From contig DFFQ01000033.1 in assembly GCA_002371025.1 (NCBI GenBank), forward strand, positions 1 to 6,376: DNA of 6,376 bases, read 5' to 3'. This DNA comes from Lachnospiraceae bacterium UBA3772 (lineage in GTDB: Bacteria; Bacillota; Clostridia; Lachnospirales; Lachnospiraceae). Below are positions 1 through 5,822 of the stretch, piece by piece. Each line of letters opens with the position of its first letter. Within the stretch, counting starts at the first letter, position 1. The notes beneath the pieces are model-generated. The model was not told the origin of the DNA. It worked only from the letters and a program-made list of their open reading frames with translations, and did not search any database. The position numbers and the translations under genes were made by a program.

Positions 1-30
1 TAACCGATAATTTACAATTATCAATTATAA
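1..30 (+). repeat. Composite repeat, element A, copy 1
   Basis: It begins TAACCGATAAT and contains the inverted repeat GATAAT (6-11), five bases, ATTATC (17-22). The copy at 949-978 matches at about 23 of 30 positions, with the first 11 bases identical. A third GATAAT-N5-ATTATC closes the window at 6360-6376. The arm and spacer layout would suit a dimeric regulator or a tyrosine recombinase core site, but neither is shown. The element may extend left of the window. Confidence 0.55.
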
Positions 31-37
31 TTTAAGC

Positions 38-73
38 CGAAATATGCAATTTATGGCCGAATTCTGCTTGCGA
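38..73 (+). repeat. Composite repeat, element B, copy 1 (36 bp)
   Basis: This 36-bp stretch matches 1022-1057 at 31 of 36 positions by direct comparison, beginning CGAAATATGCAA and sharing TTATGGCCG and TTCTGCT. With the two bases before it, this copy forms an imperfect palindrome around a TGCA core (GCC..AA..TGCA..TT..GGC, 36-57), as an operator might. A TATAAT box follows two bases after it (76-81). Both copies lie upstream of plus-strand genes, so shared regulation or duplication of a leader is the simplest reading. Confidence 0.6.
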
Positions 74-310
74 ATTATAATATTACGAAAATCCATTTAT
101 AATTATATACAGCGCAACACAAAGCCATACTTGGGGCGTAATCGAGGGTTCATTTCTTAAAAATATTTGAAATTGTATAAAAGCAGAAATCATATGATAC
201 GGTGTGTGCAGTTCACCAAATATCCCAAGAAGAACCAGAAAGCCATAAAGGCTTTGGAGTTACGAAAAAATATAAAAGTTTAATTATTTGTAAAGTAGGA
301 GGAAAGAATT

Positions 311-586
311 ATGACAGGTGAATGGAAATATGAAGAATTATCTGGCTGTATGCTACCAGAGAAAGTTGCGACTGGCTGGACACAAGTTTTTAGTAATCAT
401 CTTGGTGTTGAGTATATCCCTGCATTATATTGTGGTTCCCAAGTTGTAAATGGTACAAATTATATGATAATTGCAAAGGCAAAAACAATATCCAATCCAG
501 CACGTGAATATATGGCTACAATTATATTATATTCTGATTTAGAGGGACATTTTTCTCTTGTATCAGTGAATGAGATTAAGCCGTAA
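311..586 (+). CDS. Small cystatin-like protein
   Basis: This 91-aa cytosolic protein has no signal peptide and no membrane segment. The centre carries a cystatin-type hallmark: GSQVVNGTNY at residues 42-51, matching the QxVxG inhibitory-loop motif and flanking GTNY of stefin-type cysteine protease inhibitors. The layout also fits the fold: an N-terminal helix (about 17-30), the QVVNG strand-loop-strand, then strands at about 67-75 and 80-89. Short bacterial proteins of this kind exist, but protease inhibition has not been established for them as far as I know, so the fold is better supported than the function. The start is secure: AGGAGG at 297-302 lies eight bases before the ATG. The gene stands alone, followed at once by a strong terminator. 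A role in defence is only inferred from the neighbourhood. Confidence 0.75.
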   Translation: MTGEWKYEELSGCMLPEKVATGWTQVFSNHLGVEYIPALYCGSQVVNGTNYMIIAKAKTISNPAREYMATIILYSDLEGHFSLVSVNEIKP

Positions 587-603
587 ATCATTAAATAATA
601 TAG

Positions 604-646
604 AAAAAAGCTCTATGACATTCTTTTTGCGTCATAGGGCTTTTTT
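604..646. terminator. Strong bidirectional intrinsic terminator
   Basis: The arms 604-619 (AAAAAAGCTCTATGAC) and 631-646 (GTCATAGGGCTTTTTT) pair over 16 bases around an 11-base loop. On the plus strand the stem has one G-U pair; on the minus strand that position becomes a C-A mismatch. The A-run on one side and T-run on the other provide U-tracts for both directions, so it would end transcription of the cystatin-like gene and of the convergent minus-strand ORF. The stop codon and last residues of the minus-strand ORF lie inside it. Confidence 0.9.
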
Positions 647-936
647 GTTGCATTGCTTATTACAAAGTTACAAGCATATAATCTTCCGAATATGAGAATT
701 GTTGATCTTGGTTTTAGTGCATGGCGTGCACCTAGTTCATAAATGGGATTAAAATTCATTGTACTGATGATATCTGAAATCACCAATTCAGCACCGTTTT
801 GACATATCATAAATTTAAAATCTTTAGAAGTAGATCCAGATATTTCATCACAACAGAACGCATTAAACCTATCTACATCATAAAGCCTAAATGGCACAAA
901 CTGATTCTTCTTTATGCATGGTTTAATATTTTTCAT
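613..936 (-). CDS. Probable truncated TIR/deoxyribosyltransferase-like sensor fragment
   Basis: This is a 107-aa ORF on the minus strand. Residues 49-82 (AELVISDI..., then PIYELGARHALKPRSTILI) resemble the core of nucleoside 2-deoxyribosyltransferase/TIR-like Rossmann domains found in bacterial stress and defence proteins, where a pattern like ADxVIADLS..NPNxxYELGxRHAL is common. Such domains normally start with a strand of the type VFVLMPF some 25 residues earlier, and continue past the ILI strand; both parts are missing here. The last eleven codons are made from the terminator stem, which supports a deletion joining the gene to the terminator. Against simple decay, the ATG has a good ribosome binding site (AAAGAGGT on the minus strand, 942-949). 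It could be a small expressed protein or, more likely, a remnant of a larger gene. Confidence 0.5.
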   Translation of the reverse strand: MKNIKPCIKKNQFVPFRLYDVDRFNAFCCDEISGSTSKDFKFMICQNGAELVISDIISTMNFNPIYELGARHALKPRSTILIFGRLYACNFVISNATKKPYDAKRMS

Positions 937-948
937 ATGTAACCTCTT

Positions 949-978
949 TAACCGATAATCTAATATTTTCAGTTATTT
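949..978 (+). repeat. Composite repeat, element A, copy 2
   Basis: It starts with the same 11 bases as the window start (TAACCGATAAT) and keeps the arm spacing, GATAAT (954-959), five bases, ATTTTC (965-970), with one arm mismatch. It overlaps the ribosome binding site region of the minus-strand ORF, so a protein bound here could also affect that gene. Confidence 0.5.
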
Positions 979-1021
979 TGCGTATAAGAAACAAATGTCA
1001 TATACTTGATCGTATTAATGA

Positions 1022-1057
1022 CGAAATATGCAAATTATGGCCGTTTTCTGCTCGGGA
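1022..1057 (+). repeat. Composite repeat, element B, copy 2 (36 bp)
   Basis: It matches 38-73 at 31 of 36 positions. The order A, B, TATAAT is the same as in copy 1, but the spacing differs: 43 instead of 7 bases between A and B, and 25 instead of 2 between B and TATAAT. Variable spacing with conserved blocks argues for several independently kept sites rather than a fresh duplication. The element lies 152 bases upstream of the defence operon. Confidence 0.6.
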
Positions 1058-1082
1058 TGTGATGTGTTTCGTCTAAAGAAAT

Positions 1083-1088
1083 TATAAT
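1083..1088 (+). promoter_or_regulatory. Candidate -10 box for the five-gene operon
   Basis: A perfect TATAAT sits 122 bases before the ATPase start, within GAAATTATAAT, which resembles GAATTATAAT at the equivalent place of the first leader (76-81). The hexamer 17 bases upstream (TGATGT, 1060-1065) is a poor -35 and there is no extended -10 TG, so activation by a protein bound at the upstream repeat is possible. Confidence 0.35.
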
Positions 1089-1209
1089 GAACATATGTTT
1101 ACCTTGCTGGTTAGGAGCACTATTATTAAGAGGCCACAGACAATATATTAAATGATTAGAAAGTTGACGTGACAATAAATAATTATGATCAAAAAAGAGA
1201 GGATTCACT

Positions 1210-3474
1210 ATGAGTAAAGATAAGAAATTAACATTCGCTCAGATTCATAACGGAAATATATTTGGTTCAGATTTCAATGAACTGAAAGATAATAACGGAA
1301 CGATTGTGTTTAAGCATCAAAATCAAGCCAATGGTGGAATTGCGGTTATTTATGCTCCAAATGGCACAGGAAAATCCAGTCTTGCTAAAGTGCTTGGTAG
1401 TCAGGGCTCATCTGGTGAATGTGGATTTATTGCAAAAGACGATGTGGGTAATGAAATAACACCAGAATCCGGAGTTTTTCATATTGTTGCAGATCAAATA
1501 CAGAGACATATTATTCAAGGGGACGAATCACAGTATCTTGTAGGAAAGGAAATCCGTAGAGAATATGAGTTGAAGAAAAGGATAGGTGACGGCTTTAATA
1601 GAGTCTTTAAGGATTTACTTCCTTCAACATATAAGAAGAACTATGGTCTAAGTAAAGTGAAGGATCCATTGCTAAAGCAATTGGAGAGAATTGACTCTCA
1701 GGCATACAAATATGTGTATTCCATTGTCAATAGGAATCAAAAAGGTGATGACATTGATAGAACTGAATTTATTGAGTATATCAAAGAGCTAGGTAATCGT
1801 CCCAATATTGAAAGTATAGATGATGGCGAAAAGCAGTTTATAATACAGGACTATTCAGGATCTTGCATCATAGAAAGATTGTTATCGGTCGATGTTAGCT
1901 CCATAAAAAAGAATGCAGAGATTAAGACGATCGAACAGCATAGTGATGCAATAGGAATTTTAAGGAAGTATCATTCGCTGAAATCTTGTATAGTGTGTGA
2001 TAATGATGATTTTGATGGAGATTCACTTCTCCACAAAAAGGAGGCTGCACGAAAGAGTATTTATGATAGTTTGGATAAAAAGACGAAGGATTTGCTTGAA
2101 AATGCAGTAATGGATTCTTCGATTAAAGATAATGATCCATTTGATATTAAGAGGGTTGTAATAGATTTTATTGAAAATGGGGATCCAACTAATTTCGAAA
2201 AATTAAGAGAACAACTTCATAATCGTATTACAAATATATGTCATGAAATGATACTGGCTCTTATAGACTGTTTTTCTGATACTACAATGTTAGCGGATTT
2301 TGATGAACTTGCTAAGATCAGAGAGTCAGATCCGGTATTAGATTCTGATGATTTGTTGTTCATTCAGGAGGTTATTAGTGAAAATATTGATAGAGATATA
2401 AAGGTTGTAAGAGAGGAGGATAACGAAAGAAATTTTGTTCTCATGTTAGGAGATTCTCCGTTGTTGAATGTTGATAGAGACGATATGCACTTGAGCACGG
2501 GAGAACAGAATTTTATTTCATTAGCTTTTGAACTTTTATTGGCAAAGAACGGAAACAAGGAATATGTTGTACTGGACGATCCGATTTCAAGCTTTGATTC
2601 TATATATAAAAATAAAATAGCATTTTGTATAATAAAATTTTTAGAGAACAAGAAGCAAATTGTTCTAACTCATAATATTGACCTAATCCGTTTGCTACAT
2701 GTTCAGATGAAAGACAGCTATTATCTGTACATTTTGAATAATACAGACGGTGGAAATAACGGATTTATCCGTATAGAGGATAAAGAAAAGAATCTACTAA
2801 TAAGCTTATCGGATTTGGTGAAGCTTTTTCAGGCAAAGGGAGGAGACCTGCTATCTGCAATAAAAGATAAGCGCCATTTTCTTATGGCAATGATCCCGTT
2901 CATAAGAGGATATGCACATATTTGTCAGGATCCGGATGATTATTATGGAGCTCTGTCAAACATTATGCATGGTTATAATGATTCTAAAATAAATGTTGCC
3001 GGAATATATGATTATTTCTTTGGCGATGTATTTGGCGAAGCGGAAGAAATATCGACAGAAGATATTTTGGCTGTTGATTGCAATTGCTTGGATTTTTTTG
3101 ATTCAAATATGTATCCACTCTTGGCTGAAACATTGAGACAATCACTCATATATTACTATCTCAGAATGAAAGTGGAAAAGACACTGGTTGAAGTTTTCAA
3201 TATATCAATAAAAGATGATGATATTGTGCTATTGAATCAGATAATAATGAAAGCATTTAGTTGTTCAGATGAAAACGATCCAGAGTTTGAATATAAAAGG
3301 GCTTGCAGAGTATTCTTTGCTTCCAGAAAAACGCTTTTAAATGAATTTAATCATTTTGAGGGGAATATGAACATTTTCCAACCGGCAATAGATATTAGTC
3401 CAGTGAAACTAATGAAGGAAGTTGACGATATTGAACTGAAGCTGTCTGAAATTAAGGAGAGATACGGTGAATGA
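1210..3474 (+). CDS. PrrC/RloC-type (AAA_13-like) ABC ATPase with zinc-hook motif
   Basis: This is a 754-aa cytosolic ATPase of the SMC/Rad50-like ABC class. Visible motifs in order are Walker A APNGTGKSS (49-57), a long mostly helical middle (about 110-400), ABC signature LSTGEQN (428-434), Walker B with D-loop VVLDDPISSFDS (453-464), and the H-loop histidine H488 in QIVLTHN. The block from signature to H-loop closely resembles AAA_13 proteins such as the anticodon nucleases PrrC and RloC. A C-x-x-C at 260-263 (SCIVCDND) sits mid-helix, like the zinc hook of Rad50 and RloC, and could join two protomers. The C-terminal 250 residues are all-helical looking and may hold an effector or partner-binding domain; I could not place the Arg/Glu/His triad of PrrC nuclease. 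The start has GAGAGG seven bases upstream. It heads the operon and overlaps the next gene by 8 nt, which points to a joint function with it. Confidence 0.85.
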   Translation: MSKDKKLTFAQIHNGNIFGSDFNELKDNNGTIVFKHQNQANGGIAVIYAPNGTGKSSLAKVLGSQGSSGECGFIAKDDVGNEITPESGVFHIVADQIQRHIIQGDESQYLVGKEIRREYELKKRIGDGFNRVFKDLLPSTYKKNYGLSKVKDPLLKQLERIDSQAYKYVYSIVNRNQKGDDIDRTEFIEYIKELGNRPNIESIDDGEKQFIIQDYSGSCIIERLLSVDVSSIKKNAEIKTIEQHSDAIGILRKYHSLKSCIVCDNDDFDGDSLLHKKEAARKSIYDSLDKKTKDLLENAVMDSSIKDNDPFDIKRVVIDFIENGDPTNFEKLREQLHNRITNICHEMILALIDCFSDTTMLADFDELAKIRESDPVLDSDDLLFIQEVISENIDRDIKVVREEDNERNFVLMLGDSPLLNVDRDDMHLSTGEQNFISLAFELLLAKNGNKEYVVLDDPISSFDSIYKNKIAFCIIKFLENKKQIVLTHNIDLIRLLHVQMKDSYYLYILNNTDGGNNGFIRIEDKEKNLLISLSDLVKLFQAKGGDLLSAIKDKRHFLMAMIPFIRGYAHICQDPDDYYGALSNIMHGYNDSKINVAGIYDYFFGDVFGEAEEISTEDILAVDCNCLDFFDSNMYPLLAETLRQSLIYYYLRMKVEKTLVEVFNISIKDDDIVLLNQIIMKAFSCSDENDPEFEYKRACRVFFASRKTLLNEFNHFEGNMNIFQPAIDISPVKLMKEVDDIELKLSEIKERYGE

Positions 3475-3763
3475 TTATCAGAAACTGCATGGGATTATCA
3501 ATGAGATTAATTATTTACTTCACATGAGAGTAGCATTTTCAACAGATGAATTCACTTCATGGTATGCTAATACAGAACGATTTCTGATAGACAGATATGG
3601 AGAAAGTAGTTACGAGGTTCAGAACTTTAAGGACAAAATGTATTCCATATATGTATCAGCGTGTGAGATAGATAACTCAGATTATGATAAAATGTGTAAA
3701 GAAGGGTTGATCACTACTAAGGCAATTCTTGTAGGCTATTTACAAGAGATGCGGGATTTTTAA
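3467..3763 (+). CDS. Unrecognised 98-aa protein coupled to the ATPase
   Basis: This small acidic, helical-looking protein has no signal peptide or membrane segment. It starts with GTG inside the ATPase stop region (overlap GTGAATGA), with AAGGAGA (3454-3460) six bases upstream, so translation is coupled to the ATPase. Residues about 25-60 (DEFTSWYANTERFL, then YGESSYEVQNF) follow a pattern seen at the N-termini of various bacterial defence proteins: a hydrophobic helix, a Phe-x-x-Trp, then a Gly-x-x-Ser turn and a Phe. From memory this resembles an accessory or oligomerisation module, but I cannot name a family. The overlap suggests equimolar expression and a complex with the ATPase. It could be a regulator, an antitoxin-like partner or an adaptor linking the ATPase to the downstream CBASS genes. 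Confidence 0.75.
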   Translation: MNDYQKLHGIINEINYLLHMRVAFSTDEFTSWYANTERFLIDRYGESSYEVQNFKDKMYSIYVSACEIDNSDYDKMCKEGLITTKAILVGYLQEMRDF

Positions 3764-3779
3764 ACCGGGGAGCAAAGCC

Positions 3780-4622
3780 ATGGAGAAAATGCAATCTATT
3801 GTAAAAAGAATACTTGACTGGAAGGAGCCATTCACAGAAACAATTATTCTGATTGCCACTTTTATTGCAGTAGTGTTTTTCGATGGCGTGGGAAGATTGG
3901 AATTATGGCTTCAAAACGCAAATGAAAAGGAGACGATAGATACTGCAATATACTATTTCCTGATTCGACTAGGTAATCCGGCTGTGGCAATTGCTGCAAC
4001 AATAATAGTACTGGTCGCTATCAGAAAATATAATAAAGACAAGAAGCTGAATAAAGGTAATGGATATCATAGGCATCCATATTGGTCATACCTATTCTGT
4101 GCATATCTTCTGGGATATAGAAAATGTAATCTTAAATTGGTTCCTGTCCCAATGCAGGTCAAACTTGTAACGAATGATATTTTCCAAGAGTTTATTTGCA
4201 ATGAAGGTATTCATGCTATTGATAAACAAATAGATGAAGTACGCATAACAAGGCAAGGGGATTTCAAGTGTTCACCATATGTTAATTTAGTACTTGCAGA
4301 TACATATTCAATAGGATCAGAACAGTTGCCAAGGAAGTTCAGGGGGTTTCCGACTCTATATATTGACAGAACGATAAAAAAGGAAAATACTAGATATGAC
4401 AGCGAAAATTTTGTGAAGAGTACCATTACTGAAGTCAGAGGATTACCTGACAATGTAACAACTATTAATGTATTTGCTACACTTAACCCTATGAACTGTT
4501 ATAATATTGCAAAAGAAGTCTTTGTTATGGGAGGGAGAACCCATATAAGTCATTTGTATGTATTCCCGCAAAATCAAGATGAAATATGGTCGTTCTTAGA
4601 TAAAGGCGTAAAAATATATTAA
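3780..4622 (+). CDS. Two-helix membrane protein, putative CBASS effector
   Basis: This 280-aa protein has two hydrophobic helices near the N-terminus (about 18-35 and 66-83) joined by a 30-residue loop. A basic stretch follows (RKYNKDKKLNK, 82-92), which places the 200-residue C-terminal part in the cytosol by the positive-inside rule. The soluble part has alternating strands and helices (VNLVLADTY 168-176, PTLYIDR 191-197, INVFATLNP 229-237, HLYVF 258-262). It may be a ligand-sensing domain; a distant SAVED/CARF-like or novel fold is possible, and I do not recognise the family. Being next to a CD-NTase, it fits the known class of two-TM CBASS effectors that oligomerise on cyclic nucleotide binding and disrupt the inner membrane. 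GGGGAG (3767-3772) lies seven bases before the ATG. It follows the 98-aa gene by 16 nt and precedes the CD-NTase by 12 nt. Effector role is inferred from context and topology. Confidence 0.8.
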   Translation: MEKMQSIVKRILDWKEPFTETIILIATFIAVVFFDGVGRLELWLQNANEKETIDTAIYYFLIRLGNPAVAIAATIIVLVAIRKYNKDKKLNKGNGYHRHPYWSYLFCAYLLGYRKCNLKLVPVPMQVKLVTNDIFQEFICNEGIHAIDKQIDEVRITRQGDFKCSPYVNLVLADTYSIGSEQLPRKFRGFPTLYIDRTIKKENTRYDSENFVKSTITEVRGLPDNVTTINVFATLNPMNCYNIAKEVFVMGGRTHISHLYVFPQNQDEIWSFLDKGVKIY

Positions 4623-4634
4623 ACGAGAGATCAG

Positions 4635-5822
4635 ATGGCATATACAAAACGAGAAATTGATAACCTGCTCAGAAGAGTCGTTGATAAACTGGATATAAGT
4701 GATGCTTTATTTAACGATGCAAAGAGTGAATATAATAATCTTGGAAAATGGATAGCAACTCAAACAGACTATGACATATCAATTTATCCGCAAGGATCAT
4801 TTTCGCTCGGAACGGTTATAAGGCCCATTTCAGATGAGGATGATTATGATCTTGATTTGGTTTGTGAGTTAGCTGAAAGCTACGGCCTTGAAGCAGAGGA
4901 GCTAAAGTGCGAAGTTGTAAAAAATTGGTTGGTCGATTATAAGCGAATAAGTGGTGAGATTGAAGAAAAAAGGCGCTGTTGGCATGTAGAATATGAGGAA
5001 ATTCCCAACTTCCATATGGATGTTATTCCAGCATATAATGTCGATGAGGCGGTATCCAGCGTAACAGGGATGATTGACATAACGGAGCATGATGAGGAGA
5101 ATGATTTATATAAATATATAGGATCTAATCCGTCCGGATATACAGAATGGTTTTTTGGAAGATGTGAAAAAAGGTTGACGGCTATAATGGAGGCGTATAA
5201 CCACCAGATTCGTGAAGAGGTTGAGATTGAACCGCTGGAGAGAAACCGTGCTAAGACACCCTTGCAACAGGCAGTTCAATTGCTCAAGAGACATCGTGAT
5301 GTAATGTTTGATAGTTATCCTGATGAGGAAGAGGCAAATGGAGAAATAAGTAGGGCAGATAAACCTATTTCCATTCTGATTACAACGATAGCAGCGCAGT
5401 TATATGATAACGAGGACAGCACAATAGAGACTCTAAATGATATACTTGCTAAAGCAGAAAGATATATTGAGAGTCATAAGAAAAATGAGAAGTATTATAT
5501 TGAGAATCCGAGCTTTGCCGGAGAAAATTTCGCAGATAAATGGAATTATAGCGAGAACAGGAGACAAGCCTTTTTCGATTGGCTCAGGCAAGCAAAGAAA
5601 GATTTAAATATGGTCTATTTATTCTCTATGAATAGAGTTGAACTGTTAAAACACATCAAGAGTTTATTCGGAGAAGAGCTTACTACAAGAGTAATAAATG
5701 AAATGGCGCAGGAAGATAGAGAAGGCATAGAGACAGGAAAACTAATGATGGAATCATCCACCGGAATACTATCGGAGAATGGGGACGTAGAGATACGGAC
5801 GAATCATCATCACAGTGGGTAA
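4635..5822 (+). CDS. CBASS CD-NTase (cyclic oligonucleotide synthase)
   Basis: This 395-aa enzyme has the cGAS/DncV-like (SMODS) nucleotidyltransferase core. It shows GSFSLGT at 54-60, the metal-binding Asp pair in DYDLDL (D72, D74), and the third catalytic Asp in FHMDVIPA (D129), so it appears active. The helical C-terminal domain carries KTPLQQAVQLLKRHRD (207-222), KPISILITTIAA (243-254) and NPSFAGENFADKW (291-303), motifs common to bacterial CD-NTases. Clade and product (which bases, 2'-5' or 3'-5' links, di- or trinucleotide) cannot be read from sequence. The tail from about 375 looks flexible and ends in HHHSG; a C-terminal glycine is what an E2-type enzyme would use for thioester formation and conjugation. 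The ATG follows a weak GAGA site. The stop overlaps the E2 gene by 8 nt. The expected role is sensing phage infection and making the second messenger for the upstream 2TM protein. Confidence 0.95.
   Translation: MAYTKREIDNLLRRVVDKLDISDALFNDAKSEYNNLGKWIATQTDYDISIYPQGSFSLGTVIRPISDEDDYDLDLVCELAESYGLEAEELKCEVVKNWLVDYKRISGEIEEKRRCWHVEYEEIPNFHMDVIPAYNVDEAVSSVTGMIDITEHDEENDLYKYIGSNPSGYTEWFFGRCEKRLTAIMEAYNHQIREEVEIEPLERNRAKTPLQQAVQLLKRHRDVMFDSYPDEEEANGEISRADKPISILITTIAAQLYDNEDSTIETLNDILAKAERYIESHKKNEKYYIENPSFAGENFADKWNYSENRRQAFFDWLRQAKKDLNMVYLFSMNRVELLKHIKSLFGEELTTRVINEMAQEDREGIETGKLMMESSTGILSENGDVEIRTNHHHSG

Larger units (their letters stand above)
1..310. other. Gene-free leader upstream of the cystatin-like gene
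   Basis: No convincing gene lies here. The stretch holds the first copy of the composite repeat (1-30 and 38-73), a TATAAT box at 76-81 without a good -35 partner, and a small hairpin at 239-255 (AAAGCC, loop ATAAA, GGCTTT) that lacks a T-tract and so is not a terminator. A short open frame (194-283, ATG to TAA, 29 codons) is lysine-rich at its end but has no ribosome binding site and is not recognised. A strong Shine-Dalgarno AGGAGG sits at 297-302, eight bases before the next gene. The real transcription start of the downstream gene cannot be fixed from sequence alone. Confidence 0.6.
937..1209. other. Divergent intergenic region / operon leader
   Basis: This stretch separates the minus-strand fragment from the five-gene operon. 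It holds the second copies of repeat elements A (949-978) and B (1022-1057), a TATAAT box (1083-1088), and the Shine-Dalgarno GAGAGG (1197-1202) seven bases before the ATPase start. A TTGACG at 1164-1169 and a TATGAT at 1184-1189 are only 14 bases apart, too close for a standard sigma-A promoter. A tiny open frame at 1095-1151 has no ribosome binding site and is not called. Confidence 0.6.

Noticed and set aside
239..255. Small hairpin AAAGCC-ATAAA-GGCTTT as a terminator or riboswitch
   Set aside because: Six-base stem without a following T-tract and no conserved riboswitch core seen.
194..283. 29-codon ORF with lysine-rich end
   Set aside because: No ribosome binding site, unrecognised, and in AT-rich leader DNA; likely chance or an old gene remnant.
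1095..1151. 18-aa ORF in the operon leader
   Set aside because: It starts only seven bases after the TATAAT box and has no Shine-Dalgarno; a leaderless peptide is possible but unsupported.
2364..2651. Minus-strand open frame inside the ATPase gene
   Set aside because: It is antisense to the conserved signature and Walker B region, has no plausible ribosome binding site and resembles no family.
1210..3763. Septu (PtuA/PtuB) or Lamassu identity for the first two operon genes
   Set aside because: The 98-aa protein has no HNH motif as in PtuB, and no Lamassu nuclease subunit is present; the ATPase core fits the PrrC/RloC group better.
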